In this document: piece by piece, positions 32,411-40,579 of the stretch
Numbering within the stretch: position 1 is the stretch's first letter
Layout: every line of letters begins with the position of its first letter
Source: JBLHKW01 sp047618565
GTDB lineage: Bacteria; Planctomycetota; UBA1135; GCA-002686595
Direction of reading: 5' to 3'
NCBI GenBank assembly: GCA_047618565.1
Contig: JBLHKW010000025.1
Span: forward strand, 1 to 40,579
DNA: 40,579 nucleotides
The notes under the pieces: generated by a model
The model's database searches: none
What the model was told of the DNA's origin: nothing
Seen by the model: the letters and a program-made list of their open reading frames with translations, nothing else
Translations under genes and position numbers: made by a program

Positions 32411-33619
32411 GTGAACAAGAAGCAACGAGTGACCATGCAGTGGGCCCTTTCCATCTTGCCCGCCGCAGGGCTGGGCGCTACGGCCAGGGCGCAGGCGCAG
32501 GTGCCCGTGCCGGTAGAGCACACCGTGCCCATCGATCCGTCCGAGCGAGCGCCGTTCTCGGCGCCGGATGGTTCGATCGAATACGAGCGCCCGTCGGCGC
32601 CTTGCCTGACCTCCACTCAGCGTCTGCAAATCCGAAGAGCCGTCGCCTCCAACCAGCGCATGCTCATCGCCAGCGGGGCCTTCGTGAGGAGTCCTAGCCA
32701 TCTCGTACGATTCGGATGGCCGCTGAACGCCGTCGGATCCGCCGCTGAAGGCTTCGGGTACCACGCAATCTCGGGCTTCATGGATCACGATCTGACGTTC
32801 CCGGGCAACCTGCTCGACTACGACTGCGGGACGCGCACCTACGACGGGTCTGCGGGCAATCACAAAGGGACCGATATCTTTGGGTGGCCGTATTACTGGA
32901 CCTGGATGCACAGTGACGAGCTTCAGGCCGTGGCTGCCGCGCCCGGAATCATCATGCTCACGGCTGATGGCAACTTCGACGAGAACTGCGCCAATATGGG
33001 TGGCGTGCAGTGGAACGGGGTGATCATCCAGCACCTCGATGGCTCCGTCGCCTGGTATGGCCACTTGAAGGCGGGCAGCTTGACCACAAAGGTCATCGGG
33101 GATCGCGTGGTCATGGGCGAGTACCTCGGCGTGCTCGGCAGCTCCGGGAACTCGAATGGGCCGCACCTCCATTTTGAGGTGTACGACCAGCACGACCAGC
33201 GCGTCGACCCGTTCGCTGGCCCTTGCAATACCCTCAACGCACGGTCCTGGTGGCTGCAGCAACGACCGTACTACGATTCGGCGATCAATCGCCTGTTGAT
33301 CGGAAACGCGCCGGTGAGCCGCCCCCCCTGCCCAGGGGACCTCGTCACCAACGAGGTCTCAAGCATTCCAAGGGGCACGAACGGCGTCTTCACCACCTTC
33401 TACCGTGATCAGCTGGGCACACAGACGAGCACGTACAGAATTCTCCGACCGGGTGGGACCGTATACTCGAGCTGGACGCATACCTCGACCGTACCCCACC
33501 ATACAGTCTCGGGGCCTTACTGGACTCGGTCCATTCCACCCGGGGCTCCCACGGGGACGTGGACGTTCGAGGTGACCTTCGATGGTCTGGTGTACTCGAA
33601 GACCTTTCAGGTCATTTGA
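32411..33619 (+). CDS. Secreted M23-family (LytM-type) peptidase
   Basis: 402 residues from GTG 32411, chosen because CGAGGA lies upstream and a signal peptide (MQWALSILPAAGLGATARA) follows. The M23 zinc site is complete: NHKGTDIFGW (His151, Asp155) and NGPHLHFEVYD (His252, His254). A Gly-rich GSSGNSNG loop precedes the HxH as in lysostaphin-like enzymes. The family cuts peptide bridges in peptidoglycan or Gly-rich proteins. The C-terminal 110 residues form a likely beta-sandwich (GVFTTFYRDQLGTQ, GTWTFEVTFDGLVYSKTFQV). Monocistronic, divergent from the FHA/HEAT operon. Probably periplasmic or secreted. Confidence 0.9.
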   Translation: MNKKQRVTMQWALSILPAAGLGATARAQAQVPVPVEHTVPIDPSERAPFSAPDGSIEYERPSAPCLTSTQRLQIRRAVASNQRMLIASGAFVRSPSHLVRFGWPLNAVGSAAEGFGYHAISGFMDHDLTFPGNLLDYDCGTRTYDGSAGNHKGTDIFGWPYYWTWMHSDELQAVAAAPGIIMLTADGNFDENCANMGGVQWNGVIIQHLDGSVAWYGHLKAGSLTTKVIGDRVVMGEYLGVLGSSGNSNGPHLHFEVYDQHDQRVDPFAGPCNTLNARSWWLQQRPYYDSAINRLLIGNAPVSRPPCPGDLVTNEVSSIPRGTNGVFTTFYRDQLGTQTSTYRILRPGGTVYSSWTHTSTVPHHTVSGPYWTRSIPPGAPTGTWTFEVTFDGLVYSKTFQVI

Positions 33620-33682
33620 GCCGCGCGTGGTGAGCCATCGACTCACACCGCCGTGCCGTAGTCCGCGTTCCGTTTCGTCAGA

Positions 33683-33861
33683 CTAGCAGCCCGTTGAAAA
33701 AGTCCCGTAGCGAGACGAAGCCATCTTCGTCGCAGCAAGGAGTGCGAAGTCGAGACGGCGGAGGCGGCCCTGTAGGGTCGCTGAGCACGGCTCGGCGAGC
33801 ACGACGCAGCGGCGGCGGAGAGGGCGAAGTCGAGTAGGGAGTTTTTAGGGCGGGCTGCTAG
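33683..33861. mobile_element. MITE-like element with CTAGCAGCCCG terminal inverted repeats
   Basis: CTAGCAGCCCG at 33683-33693 is inverted exactly at 33851-33861; the repeats extend imperfectly inward (TTGAAAAAGTCCC against CCTAAAAACTCCC). The 179 bp between carry no gene but have internal GCGAAGTCGAG repeats. The size, inverted ends and A/T tract just inside them fit a miniature inverted-repeat element; a CTAG target duplication is possible because the ends are themselves CTAG. It abuts the TetR gene and provides its stop codon. Mobilising transposase unknown. Confidence 0.7.
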
Positions 33862-34550
33862 AAGACGCTCTGTCCGCGGCCGTTTGCGATCTCGGGCTCG
33901 TCCAGGACCGAGCGTACCTGAACGGCCTTCGGGTACTCGGCGCGCATGCCGGCCGAGACGAAACGGACCAGGCGCTCGAGCGTACCCTGGGGATCCTCGG
34001 AGACGTCATCGAGGCCCTCGCTGAGTGCGTGCAGGGTGCCGTCGTTGATCATCGTGTTGACCTGCGTTCCGAACATGAAGTGCAGGCGGTAGGCGATCTC
34101 GTCGCGCGGGATGGCCGGGAGCGCGTTCTGGATGGCCTTGAGGAATGAGTTGAGCAGATCCTTGTAGGCAGCCTGCACACCTTCGAGGTACACACCTTGT
34201 TCGACTCGCAGGCGCGCCATCAGGAGCATCCACGATGCGCCGTGTCCCTTGTGGGTCACCAGGCGAATGGCCGGGAGCATGAACGCCTCGACGATTCTCT
34301 CGACGTCGTCGGGCCTGGTCTGGAGCGCGACCTTCAAGAGCCTCTTGCGCTCCTCGCAGAGCGGGAGGATTCGGCGTCGGAGCACCGCGCTGAATAGCGC
34401 GTCCTTGTTGCCGAAGTGATAACGGGCAGCACCGGGGTCCGCGCCAGCTCGCGTGGTGATCGCCCGGATGGATGCACCTGCGAAACCAGTCTCGGCGAAG
34501 ATCAACTCGGCTGAGTCGAGAATTCTCTTGCGGGTGATATCGGCTGTCAT
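33858..34550 (-). CDS. TetR-family transcriptional regulator
   Basis: 230 residues. The N-terminal helix-turn-helix is classical: RKRILDSAELIFAETGFAGA, SIRAITTRAGADPGAARYHF, GNKDALFSAVLRRRI. The C-terminal ligand domain (LLMARLRVEQGVYLEGVQAA and YRLHFMFGTQVNTMIND) is of the larger TetR_C type. The stop codon TAG (33858-33860) lies inside the terminal repeat of the MITE-like element, so the last residues may be new. No gene on the opposite strand nearby is an obvious target; the region upstream to 34872 could hold its operator, and the NHLM export genes lie upstream on the same strand. Ligand unknown. Confidence 0.88.
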   Translation of the reverse strand: MTADITRKRILDSAELIFAETGFAGASIRAITTRAGADPGAARYHFGNKDALFSAVLRRRILPLCEERKRLLKVALQTRPDDVERIVEAFMLPAIRLVTHKGHGASWMLLMARLRVEQGVYLEGVQAAYKDLLNSFLKAIQNALPAIPRDEIAYRLHFMFGTQVNTMINDGTLHALSEGLDDVSEDPQGTLERLVRFVSAGMRAEYPKAVQVRSVLDEPEIANGRGQSVF

Positions 34551-34872
34551 GGTTCCGATGAAGGCGACAGAGCTGCGAGGGCACTCCCACCTCGCAGGCA
34601 GGGAAACGACGATGGGGAGTTCATCAATTAGAACGCGTAACCGGCTTTACCGCAAGGTGGGCGCGCCGACAGGGCCCGCTGAGAGCTGGGGGCGCACCGA
34701 AACGAACGCATTTCTCTGATCTCGAACCTCGCGCCGGCCTGCGCTCGGCGTCCTGATCTCGAGAATTCGATCCCAATCCGGTGCCGTTGACCGAGAGACC
34801 GCATGTGGGCGCGACACGCTCGAGGTGCGTCGCACTTCACCATGCATTCCCTTGCGAGGTCGGCGCGGTCTT
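34551..34872. other. 322-bp intergenic region, no NHLP precursor seen
   Basis: Located between TetR and the last NHLM transporter, both on the minus strand. Checked for a small leader-peptide gene ending in a Gly-Gly-type cleavage site, which would be expected near an NHLM exporter; none was found. No promoter assigned. Confidence 0.45.
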
Positions 34873-37716
34873 TCAGGCGAGCTGACGTTTCATCATCCGG
34901 GAGAACAGCCCCTGGCCTTCAGCCATCAGGCCCTCGAAGGTGCCCTCCTGAACCATGCGCCCACGCTCCATCACGTAGATGCGATCCGCATTTCGGATTG
35001 TACTCAGGCGATGCGCGACGACGATACGCGTGACCTGCAGCTGCGAAAGGCTCTCCGACACGATCGCCTGCGTGCGGTTGTCGAGCGCGCTGGTCGCCTC
35101 GTCAAACAGCAGGATCCGCGGACGGTGCGCGAGTGCGCGCGCGATCAGGATGCGCTGGCGCTGCCCCCCGGACAGGTTGTTGCCCCCCACACTCAGAATC
35201 GTGTGCATGCCCATGGGCATGTCGCGGATCTCGCTGGCGCAGCCGGCCGCCTCGGCAGCCGCCCACGCATCTCCCAGCGTGATGATGTTTCCGCTCGCGA
35301 TGTTGTCGAAAATAGAGGCCGAGTCGACTCGCCCCGATTGCAACACGACGCCCAGTTGACGCCGCACGGCCAGGACGTCCAGGTTGTCGAGTTCCTGTCC
35401 GTCGAACAGCACAGATCCAGACTGTGGCGTCTCGAAACCAAGTAGCACCCGGAAGAGGGTCGACTTCCCGCTTCCGGATGGCCCCACGAGCGCGATGAAC
35501 TCACCGGCTTCCGCGCTCAGGTGGACGCCGTCCAGGATCTTCGGGCCGTCCTCCTTGTAGCTGAAGTCCACGTCGTACAGCTCGACCCGCCCGGACAGCG
35601 GACCCGGGTCGGTCTTGGAGAGGTCGACCTCGGTCTCCGCATCCAGGATCGGTTGGATGCGCTTGCCCTTGGCGAAGACGTCGAGGAAGCTCACGAACGC
35701 GGTGCTCAGTCCGGTGATGCCGCCGAGGAAAGTCGCGAGCGCAACGTTGAAGGCCATGAACGTGCCGAGACTCATCCCGTCGCGTCCGAGGACTCCGCCG
35801 CTGGTCAGCATCTCGAAGGAGATCAGGAAGAGCAACGCGGAGGTCAGGGTGGGCAGCACGTGATTGAAGATCGCGTGACGTTCCTGCCACTTGTAGACCC
35901 CCGCCAGGAGCCTGAGTTGCTCGGAGAATCCGCGCACCCAGTGCGTGTACGCGCGCTCCGCTGCACCCGCCACGCGCAGCTTCCCCACGCCGTTGATGAT
36001 CTGCACCACCATCCCGAAGAAGCGGCCCTCGACCTCGATCAGCTCCCTGAGGTTCTTGCGAATGAACGCGCTGACGGCGGTCGTAAAGCCCATCACCAGG
36101 ATGCCGACGCCCAGCGCCATCAGCGCCAGCTTGGGGCTGTAGTAGAAGAGCAGCGCCAGGTTGAGGATTGCGAGCGCGCTGGAGAACAATGTCGACAGGG
36201 TCGCACCGCCGATCTCGCGACCGATCTCGTTGATGACCCGCACGCGCGACTGCAGGTCACCGCTCGAGTACCCGCGGAAGAAGGAGGGCCTCAGCCGCAG
36301 AACGCGGTCCCAGAGCGCCGCCTGGGCCTCTCCCTCGGAAAGCAGGCCCATGCGCAGCAGGACGATGCCCTGGGTCACCTTGAAGATCGTCATGCCCACG
36401 GCGGCGGCTAGCAGGCCCGCACCGATCTCGAACAGCAAGCGGTGGTCCGCATCGGGAATGGCGCGGTCGAGCAGGATCGCCATAGCCTGGGGCGTGACCA
36501 TGCCCAGCAGCGTCGCGACGAGCCCCGCCCACAGGATGAACTTCAGGTCCTTGGTGCGCCGCTCGATCGAGAACTTGATCACGTCGATCAAGCGCAGGCG
36601 GCCCTCGGGGAAGGGCCTGAGGATCACCATCGCCTCGGGCGCCAGCCACTCCGCAGTCTTGGGCCCGACCTTGGTTCGCGTTCCGGCCGAGGGATCCACG
36701 ATCTCGTAGCCATCGCCGCCAGCGTCGACCAGGGCTACGGGCGTCCCGTCCTCGAACGAGAAGGCGAGCAGCGCGCCGCAGTCCCATTTCCACCACTTGT
36801 CGGTCAACACGACACGTCGCATCCGAAGTCGGGAAGCGCGCGCGATGGCCTCGACCGGGTCGGACCGGACGGTCCTTCCCTCCGACGCCCCGGGCGCTCG
36901 AATCTCAACACCGATCGCGTCGCCGACCACGCGCATGGCCTTGAGCAGTGGTGTACCGTGCAGGCTGCGTTCCGCGGCCGTGTCTACAATGGACGCAAGG
37001 TCATCGAGCACCTCGTCGCCCAGCTGCCGCTGGAGCTGCCCGCGCTCCCGCATCCGATAGCGGTCCGCCTGCTCCTCTTGCTTGTGGCGACCCGCAAGAT
37101 GCCCGAGCACCGACACGCTGAGCGCCTCGAGCCCCTCCTGAATCTCGGGAGGGTCGATATCGTTCATGCCCCAGGTCTTGACGCGACTGGAATCCGTGGC
37201 GAGGGCCCACGCACCGGGGTTCAGCGGAAACACGCCCGTGTCGGGAGCCAATACGCTATTGCGCAGGCCCAGATAGCGCAGCGAACCGTCGAGGACCTTC
37301 ACCCACAGGACGCCGGCACGGGCCGCGCGCAGGGTCTTGCCTGCCCCCAACGTCAGTTGCCGCCGACCCGCCATATCGTGCGGAGCGTCGGGCTCGCCAA
37401 GACTCTCCTGGAAGCCGCGCAGGAGCTCGATCCACTTCTCGATCAGGCGCAGCGTGAGCTCCTCGTCGCCGCCTTCGATCGGGATCTCGCGTACGGTCGC
37501 GTCGCGTACGGGCACGATCATCAGCTCGAGGCCAGCTGGGGCTCGCGAGGTGGAGAAGACCGCCTCACCGGGCCCGATGCGCGCTAGAAAGTGTCGCGGG
37601 CCGACGGGGTCGCCATCGCGCACCTCGACGCAGAACAGTGCCACCGAGCCGGTCTCCACGCGACGCATCAGGAAGCCGTCCGTGAGCAGGATCGGGTCGT
37701 TCCCCGTCAGGCGCAC
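34873..37716 (-). CDS. NHLM-type bacteriocin exporter: permease/ATPase with N-terminal regulatory domain
   Basis: 947 residues. The N-terminal 350 residues form a cyclic-nucleotide-binding-like beta domain and a long linker, the hallmark of the peptidase-less subunit of NHLM exporters. Then a six-helix ABC permease (DLKFILWAGLVATLLGMVTP through TLTSALLFLISFEMLTSGGV) and an ATPase: Walker A GPSGSGKST, Q-loop VVLQSGRVDSASIFDN, signature NLSGGQRQRILIARAL, Walker B RILLFDEATSALD, switch VAHRLST. It exports a modified leader peptide together with the partner at 37737. The stop of that partner is 20 bases upstream. Inner membrane. Confidence 0.88.
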   Translation of the reverse strand: MRLTGNDPILLTDGFLMRRVETGSVALFCVEVRDGDPVGPRHFLARIGPGEAVFSTSRAPAGLELMIVPVRDATVREIPIEGGDEELTLRLIEKWIELLRGFQESLGEPDAPHDMAGRRQLTLGAGKTLRAARAGVLWVKVLDGSLRYLGLRNSVLAPDTGVFPLNPGAWALATDSSRVKTWGMNDIDPPEIQEGLEALSVSVLGHLAGRHKQEEQADRYRMRERGQLQRQLGDEVLDDLASIVDTAAERSLHGTPLLKAMRVVGDAIGVEIRAPGASEGRTVRSDPVEAIARASRLRMRRVVLTDKWWKWDCGALLAFSFEDGTPVALVDAGGDGYEIVDPSAGTRTKVGPKTAEWLAPEAMVILRPFPEGRLRLIDVIKFSIERRTKDLKFILWAGLVATLLGMVTPQAMAILLDRAIPDADHRLLFEIGAGLLAAAVGMTIFKVTQGIVLLRMGLLSEGEAQAALWDRVLRLRPSFFRGYSSGDLQSRVRVINEIGREIGGATLSTLFSSALAILNLALLFYYSPKLALMALGVGILVMGFTTAVSAFIRKNLRELIEVEGRFFGMVVQIINGVGKLRVAGAAERAYTHWVRGFSEQLRLLAGVYKWQERHAIFNHVLPTLTSALLFLISFEMLTSGGVLGRDGMSLGTFMAFNVALATFLGGITGLSTAFVSFLDVFAKGKRIQPILDAETEVDLSKTDPGPLSGRVELYDVDFSYKEDGPKILDGVHLSAEAGEFIALVGPSGSGKSTLFRVLLGFETPQSGSVLFDGQELDNLDVLAVRRQLGVVLQSGRVDSASIFDNIASGNIITLGDAWAAAEAAGCASEIRDMPMGMHTILSVGGNNLSGGQRQRILIARALAHRPRILLFDEATSALDNRTQAIVSESLSQLQVTRIVVAHRLSTIRNADRIYVMERGRMVQEGTFEGLMAEGQGLFSRMMKRQLA

Positions 37717-37736
37717 GACGCCACCACCGGTGTTTG

Positions 37737-39944
37737 TCAGACCGCCGATGTCAGCTCCCCCTCGTCACTGCGCAGCAGTCCGGCGTACGCGCCACCGAGC
37801 TTCCACAGGTCCTCGTGCGTGCCTCGCTCGGCGACCTTGCCCTTGTCGAGGACGATGATCTCGTCGCAGTCCCGGATCGTGCTCAGCCGGTGCGCGACGA
37901 TCAGGCAGGTGCATCCGCGCAGGGCGATGCGTTCGACGATCAGGCGCTCACTCTCGGTATCCAGTGCGCTCGTCGCCTCGTCCAGGATGAGGATAGACGG
38001 GTTGAGCACGAGCGAGCGCGCAATCTCGAGCCGCTGGCGTTCGCCGCCGCTGAGGTTTCCGCCGCCCTCCGTCAGCTCGGCGTCGAGCCCACCGGCAAGC
38101 GCCTGGATGCGCTCGTAGATCTCGGCGTCCGCAGCGGCCTTGGCGAGCGTGGCATCGGGAATGGTCGGGTCCCACAGGGTGAGGTTGTCGCGCACCGTGC
38201 CGCCGAACAGCAACAGATCCTGGTCGACCATGGCGAGCGAGTGCGCGAGAACGGTGCGCGAAATCTGCTGACGCGGCGTGCCGTCCAGGCGTACCTCGCC
38301 CGACGTAGGCTGATAGAGCCCGGCCACGAGCTTGGCGATGGTCGACTTTCCAGAACCGCTGCCACCCACCAGGGCGACGCGCTGCCCGGGCTTCAGCGCC
38401 AGGTTAAAATTCTCGATGAGGGGCGGTGCCGTCGAGCTGTAGCCGAACGTCAGGTCCACGATGTCCAGATAGCCGTCGAGGCGCACGCGCTGATCCTGCG
38501 ACTCGTCTGCCTCCTGCGGGTCGGCGACCTCCGTAGGGTCTTCCTCATGGGCGAGCACGTCGTCCAGCCGGGCCAGGTCCCCCTCGAGCTCCTGCATCGT
38601 CTGGCCCAGACGCACCAGATTGCCAACCGGGGCCAGGAAGCCCATCGTCAGGATCCGGAAGGCGATAAGCATGCCGATCGTCATGTCGCCCTGGATGACG
38701 AAAAAGCCGCCAGCGATCAAGATCAAGAGGTTGGATATCGACGCCAGAAAGCCTGGCAGCGCACCCAGGACCTGGTTGGTCATCTCGACCTCCTGGCGCG
38801 CGTTGGATGCGTTGGTGTAGTGACCGGACCAGCGCTGGAAGAAGCCGGCCTCCATGCCCGAGGCCTTGATCGTCTCGATCCCCTGCAGGGCTGCGATCGA
38901 GGCTCCGCTCTCCTTGCCCGACTCCTGCAAGACGCGCATGTTCGCCTCGACGCGCCAGCTCCCCATCTGCCGCAGCGCGACGAAGTTGAGCACAGCAAAG
39001 AATACGGCGATCCACGTCAGGCTGGCGTCGTACATGAACATCAGCGCCGCGTAGAACACCATCATCACCACGTCGATGGCGGTCTGCGCGAGGCGGCCCG
39101 AGAGGATGTTGGCGATCTTCTCGTTGAGGTGCGAGCGGTTGCTGATCTCGCCGGCGTAACGCTGCGCGTAAAAGTCGACGGGTAACCGCAGAAGGTGCCT
39201 GAAGAACTGGGCCGAGAGGCGCGCGGACAGGCTCAACCGGAACCTGCGCAGGCAGACGAGCTGCAGGTACTTGAGCAGGCCGTGTGCGATGGCGACGACG
39301 ACCATGGCGCCGATGAGCGGGCGCAGCCAGTCCTGGCGTCCCTTGATCAGGATGTCGTCGACAAAGATCTGGGTGAACGCTGGAACGAGCAGGCGCGGCA
39401 CCACGAGCAGGAAGCCCGCGAGAATGGCGAACCACAGCGTCTTGTAGTAGCCATGCATGCGGTCCTGCAGCGAGGCCAGCAGACTCGGCTTACGCCCGCC
39501 ACGCTCGAAGCCCTCGCCCGGCTCCATCGTGAGGACGATGCCCGTGAACGCCTCCGCGAACTCATCGTGCTCGACCGTTCGGTGTCCAGACGCGGGATCA
39601 TTGAGGAAGACCTTCTCCTCCGAGAAGCCCTCCACCACGAGGAAGTGGTTGAAGTTCCAGAAGACGATGAAGGGCGGCGCCATCTGATGCAGGTCCGCCA
39701 CGTCCCTGCTGAAGCCGCGCGCGTCGAGGTCGTAATGCTCGCCTGCAGCCACGATGTTGGCGGCGTTGGTTCCGTCACGGGAGACATCGCACTCCCTGCG
39801 CAGGTCGGCCAGCGGAACGAAGCGCCCATGGTGGCGCAGCAGGATCCCGAGTGATGCGGCCCCGCACTCGACGGCCTCCATCTGGAGCAGTGCAGGAGTA
39901 CGCACCCGACGAAAGCCGGCCGGCGCGGTGCTGGAGCTGAACAT
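37737..39944 (-). CDS. NHLM-type bacteriocin exporter: C39 peptidase/permease/ATPase
   Basis: 735 residues with the full peptidase-containing layout. The C39 peptidase has Cys27 in QMEAVECGAASLGI, His in FNHFLVVEGF and Asp in LNDPASGHR; it removes a Gly-Gly-type leader during export. Six transmembrane helices follow (LWFAILAGFLLVVPRLLVPA onward), then the ATPase: Walker A GGSGSGKSTIAKL, signature NLSGGERQRLEIARSL, Walker B ILILDEATSALD, switch VAHRLSTIRD. This is the partner of the peptidase-less subunit downstream and of the HlyD-like protein, which ends 14 bases upstream. Together they form a type I-like export machine for NHLP-leader peptides. Confidence 0.9.
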   Translation of the reverse strand: MFSSSTAPAGFRRVRTPALLQMEAVECGAASLGILLRHHGRFVPLADLRRECDVSRDGTNAANIVAAGEHYDLDARGFSRDVADLHQMAPPFIVFWNFNHFLVVEGFSEEKVFLNDPASGHRTVEHDEFAEAFTGIVLTMEPGEGFERGGRKPSLLASLQDRMHGYYKTLWFAILAGFLLVVPRLLVPAFTQIFVDDILIKGRQDWLRPLIGAMVVVAIAHGLLKYLQLVCLRRFRLSLSARLSAQFFRHLLRLPVDFYAQRYAGEISNRSHLNEKIANILSGRLAQTAIDVVMMVFYAALMFMYDASLTWIAVFFAVLNFVALRQMGSWRVEANMRVLQESGKESGASIAALQGIETIKASGMEAGFFQRWSGHYTNASNARQEVEMTNQVLGALPGFLASISNLLILIAGGFFVIQGDMTIGMLIAFRILTMGFLAPVGNLVRLGQTMQELEGDLARLDDVLAHEEDPTEVADPQEADESQDQRVRLDGYLDIVDLTFGYSSTAPPLIENFNLALKPGQRVALVGGSGSGKSTIAKLVAGLYQPTSGEVRLDGTPRQQISRTVLAHSLAMVDQDLLLFGGTVRDNLTLWDPTIPDATLAKAAADAEIYERIQALAGGLDAELTEGGGNLSGGERQRLEIARSLVLNPSILILDEATSALDTESERLIVERIALRGCTCLIVAHRLSTIRDCDEIIVLDKGKVAERGTHEDLWKLGGAYAGLLRSDEGELTSAV

Positions 39945-39958
39945 CGAGGGCGCGCGCC

Positions 39959-40579
39959 TCAGGGATCCGAGGGGTTCCCGAGGAACGGAAGAATCAAGGT
40001 GATCGGTGCCAGCTTCTCCACGGTCACACGCACCTGAGCAGTCGTACCAGCCGTGATCGCAGCGTCCACGGGGCCACTGCCCGACGTCCAGAGGTAGCCG
40101 GTCGGCGTCTCACCGATCGACAGCTCTGCCAGAACTTCGATGCGGCTCTCTCCCCCCAGTAGCGTGCGCGCCGTCTCCAGGTCACCGATCTGATGCGCGG
40201 CAGCCGCCGTGGTCACGGGATAGTCAGAGACGCGCACGATGCGCCCCTCGATACTCCCGAAGCGCTCGCGCTCCACCGTGGCGGGCGTGATCCGGAATCG
40301 AAGGTCCTCGCCCGGACTGGCAAGCCGTTTTCCATCACGGACCGTGAAGTACGCCAGCACCATCAGCTTCGCGGACGGATCGTCGATCTCGATCTTGCCC
40401 AGTCGTTCCCCCATCGCGAGCTGCTCTCCAATGGAGGCCGTGATCTCGAGCACCTTGCCGTCGTGGTCGGCGATGATCCGGCTCTCGTGCTGGAACTGCG
40501 TCGACAGCTCCAGGATCGTGCGCGCGATCTCCTGGCGCTCGCTGTCGCTGCGTAGCTCGTCCTCCTCCAGCTTGCTCGT
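39959..40579 (-). CDS. NHLM/NHLP bacteriocin-system HlyD-like secretion protein, N-terminus outside window
   Basis: C-terminal 206 residues of a periplasmic adaptor; it reads in from the window edge. A coiled coil (TSKLEEDELRSDSERQEIAR) leads into a lipoyl-like domain (HESRIIADHDGKVLEITASI then GEQLAMGERLGKIEI) and a beta-barrel (GEDLRFRITPATVERERFG), which is the HlyD order. The end GTTAQVRVTVEKLAPITLIL is typical of the NHLM secretion protein. It would connect the two inner-membrane ABC subunits to the outer membrane. The membrane anchor and the rest of the cluster, including any precursor or maturase, should lie beyond 40579. Confidence 0.85.
   Translation of the reverse strand, partial: TSKLEEDELRSDSERQEIARTILELSTQFQHESRIIADHDGKVLEITASIGEQLAMGERLGKIEIDDPSAKLMVLAYFTVRDGKRLASPGEDLRFRITPATVERERFGSIEGRIVRVSDYPVTTAAAAHQIGDLETARTLLGGESRIEVLAELSIGETPTGYLWTSGSGPVDAAITAGTTAQVRVTVEKLAPITLILPFLGNPSDP

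Noticed and set aside
33740..33850. CRISPR-like repeats within 33683-33861
   Set aside because: The internal repeats are short and irregular, with no spacer pattern; inverted ends fit a MITE-like element better.
34628..34843. NHLP precursor peptide upstream of TetR
   Set aside because: The minus-strand frame is Arg/Cys-rich without a leader-type helix or Gly-Gly cleavage site and lacks a ribosome site.
1..40579. tRNA or rRNA genes
   Set aside because: No cloverleaf-like or rRNA-like stretch was recognised in the intergenic regions by eye.

Overview
The window is about 40.6 kb of GC-rich bacterial DNA, most likely chromosome of a Planctomycetota member or a close relative. The clues are indirect: a planctomycete-style ECF sigma N-terminus fused to the tail of a Ser/Thr kinase, a second sigma stub fused to a carboxypeptidase-regulatory-like protein, an IPTL-CTERM type surface protein, and several large secreted enzymes. 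No rRNA or tRNA gene was recognised.

Layout. 1-1586 (+): the end of a lysJ-type aminotransferase and a complete lysK (LysW-carried lysine/ornithine synthesis). 2097-4217 (+): a secreted trypsin-like protease ending in a strong hairpin. 4411-6395: a decayed patch with a SnoaL-like gene broken by one stop, an ECF sigma/kinase deletion scar, and an unknown Cys-rich protein. 6658-11758 (-): a surface-glycan or NDP-sugar operon (GT2, CmcI-like enzyme, rfbF, two zinc-binding C-methyltransferases). 11954-14178 (-): an HDOD protein and truA. 14424-16775 (+): a secreted reprolysin-like metalloprotease whose signal peptide is cut off by an in-frame stop.

16804-24669 (-) is the most notable region. One run of genes encodes, in transcription order, an IPTL-CTERM protein, an MMPL/RND exporter, UNBL (DUF1702, E4), UNBV (E3), UNBU (E5) and TEBC (E10 thioesterase). 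These are four of the five proteins of the enediyne warhead cassette. The fifth, the iterative polyketide synthase PKSE, is absent from the window. The place it often occupies, between E5 and E10, is a 280-bp gap holding only a possible 54-codon ORF. The operon leader carries a G12 tract and a perfect palindrome, and the first gene carries a C9 tract just before its membrane anchor.

25214-26358 (-): three DsrE-family genes. 26683-27744 (-): a secreted protein of unknown function. 28148-29227 (+): a second sigma-partner deletion scar. 29473-32089 (-): a HEAT-repeat/vWA protein behind a small FHA gene broken by a TAG. 32411-33619 (+): a secreted M23 peptidase. 33683-33861: a MITE-like element that supplies the stop codon of a TetR gene. 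34873-40579 (-): the export part of an NHLM (NHLP-leader peptide) system, with two ABC transporters and a truncated HlyD-like protein; no precursor or maturase gene is visible.

Three otherwise coherent reading frames are interrupted by single stops (TGA, TAA, TAG), and two signalling loci look like deletion scars, so this stretch appears unusually rich in decayed genes. Sequencing or assembly error is the main alternative.
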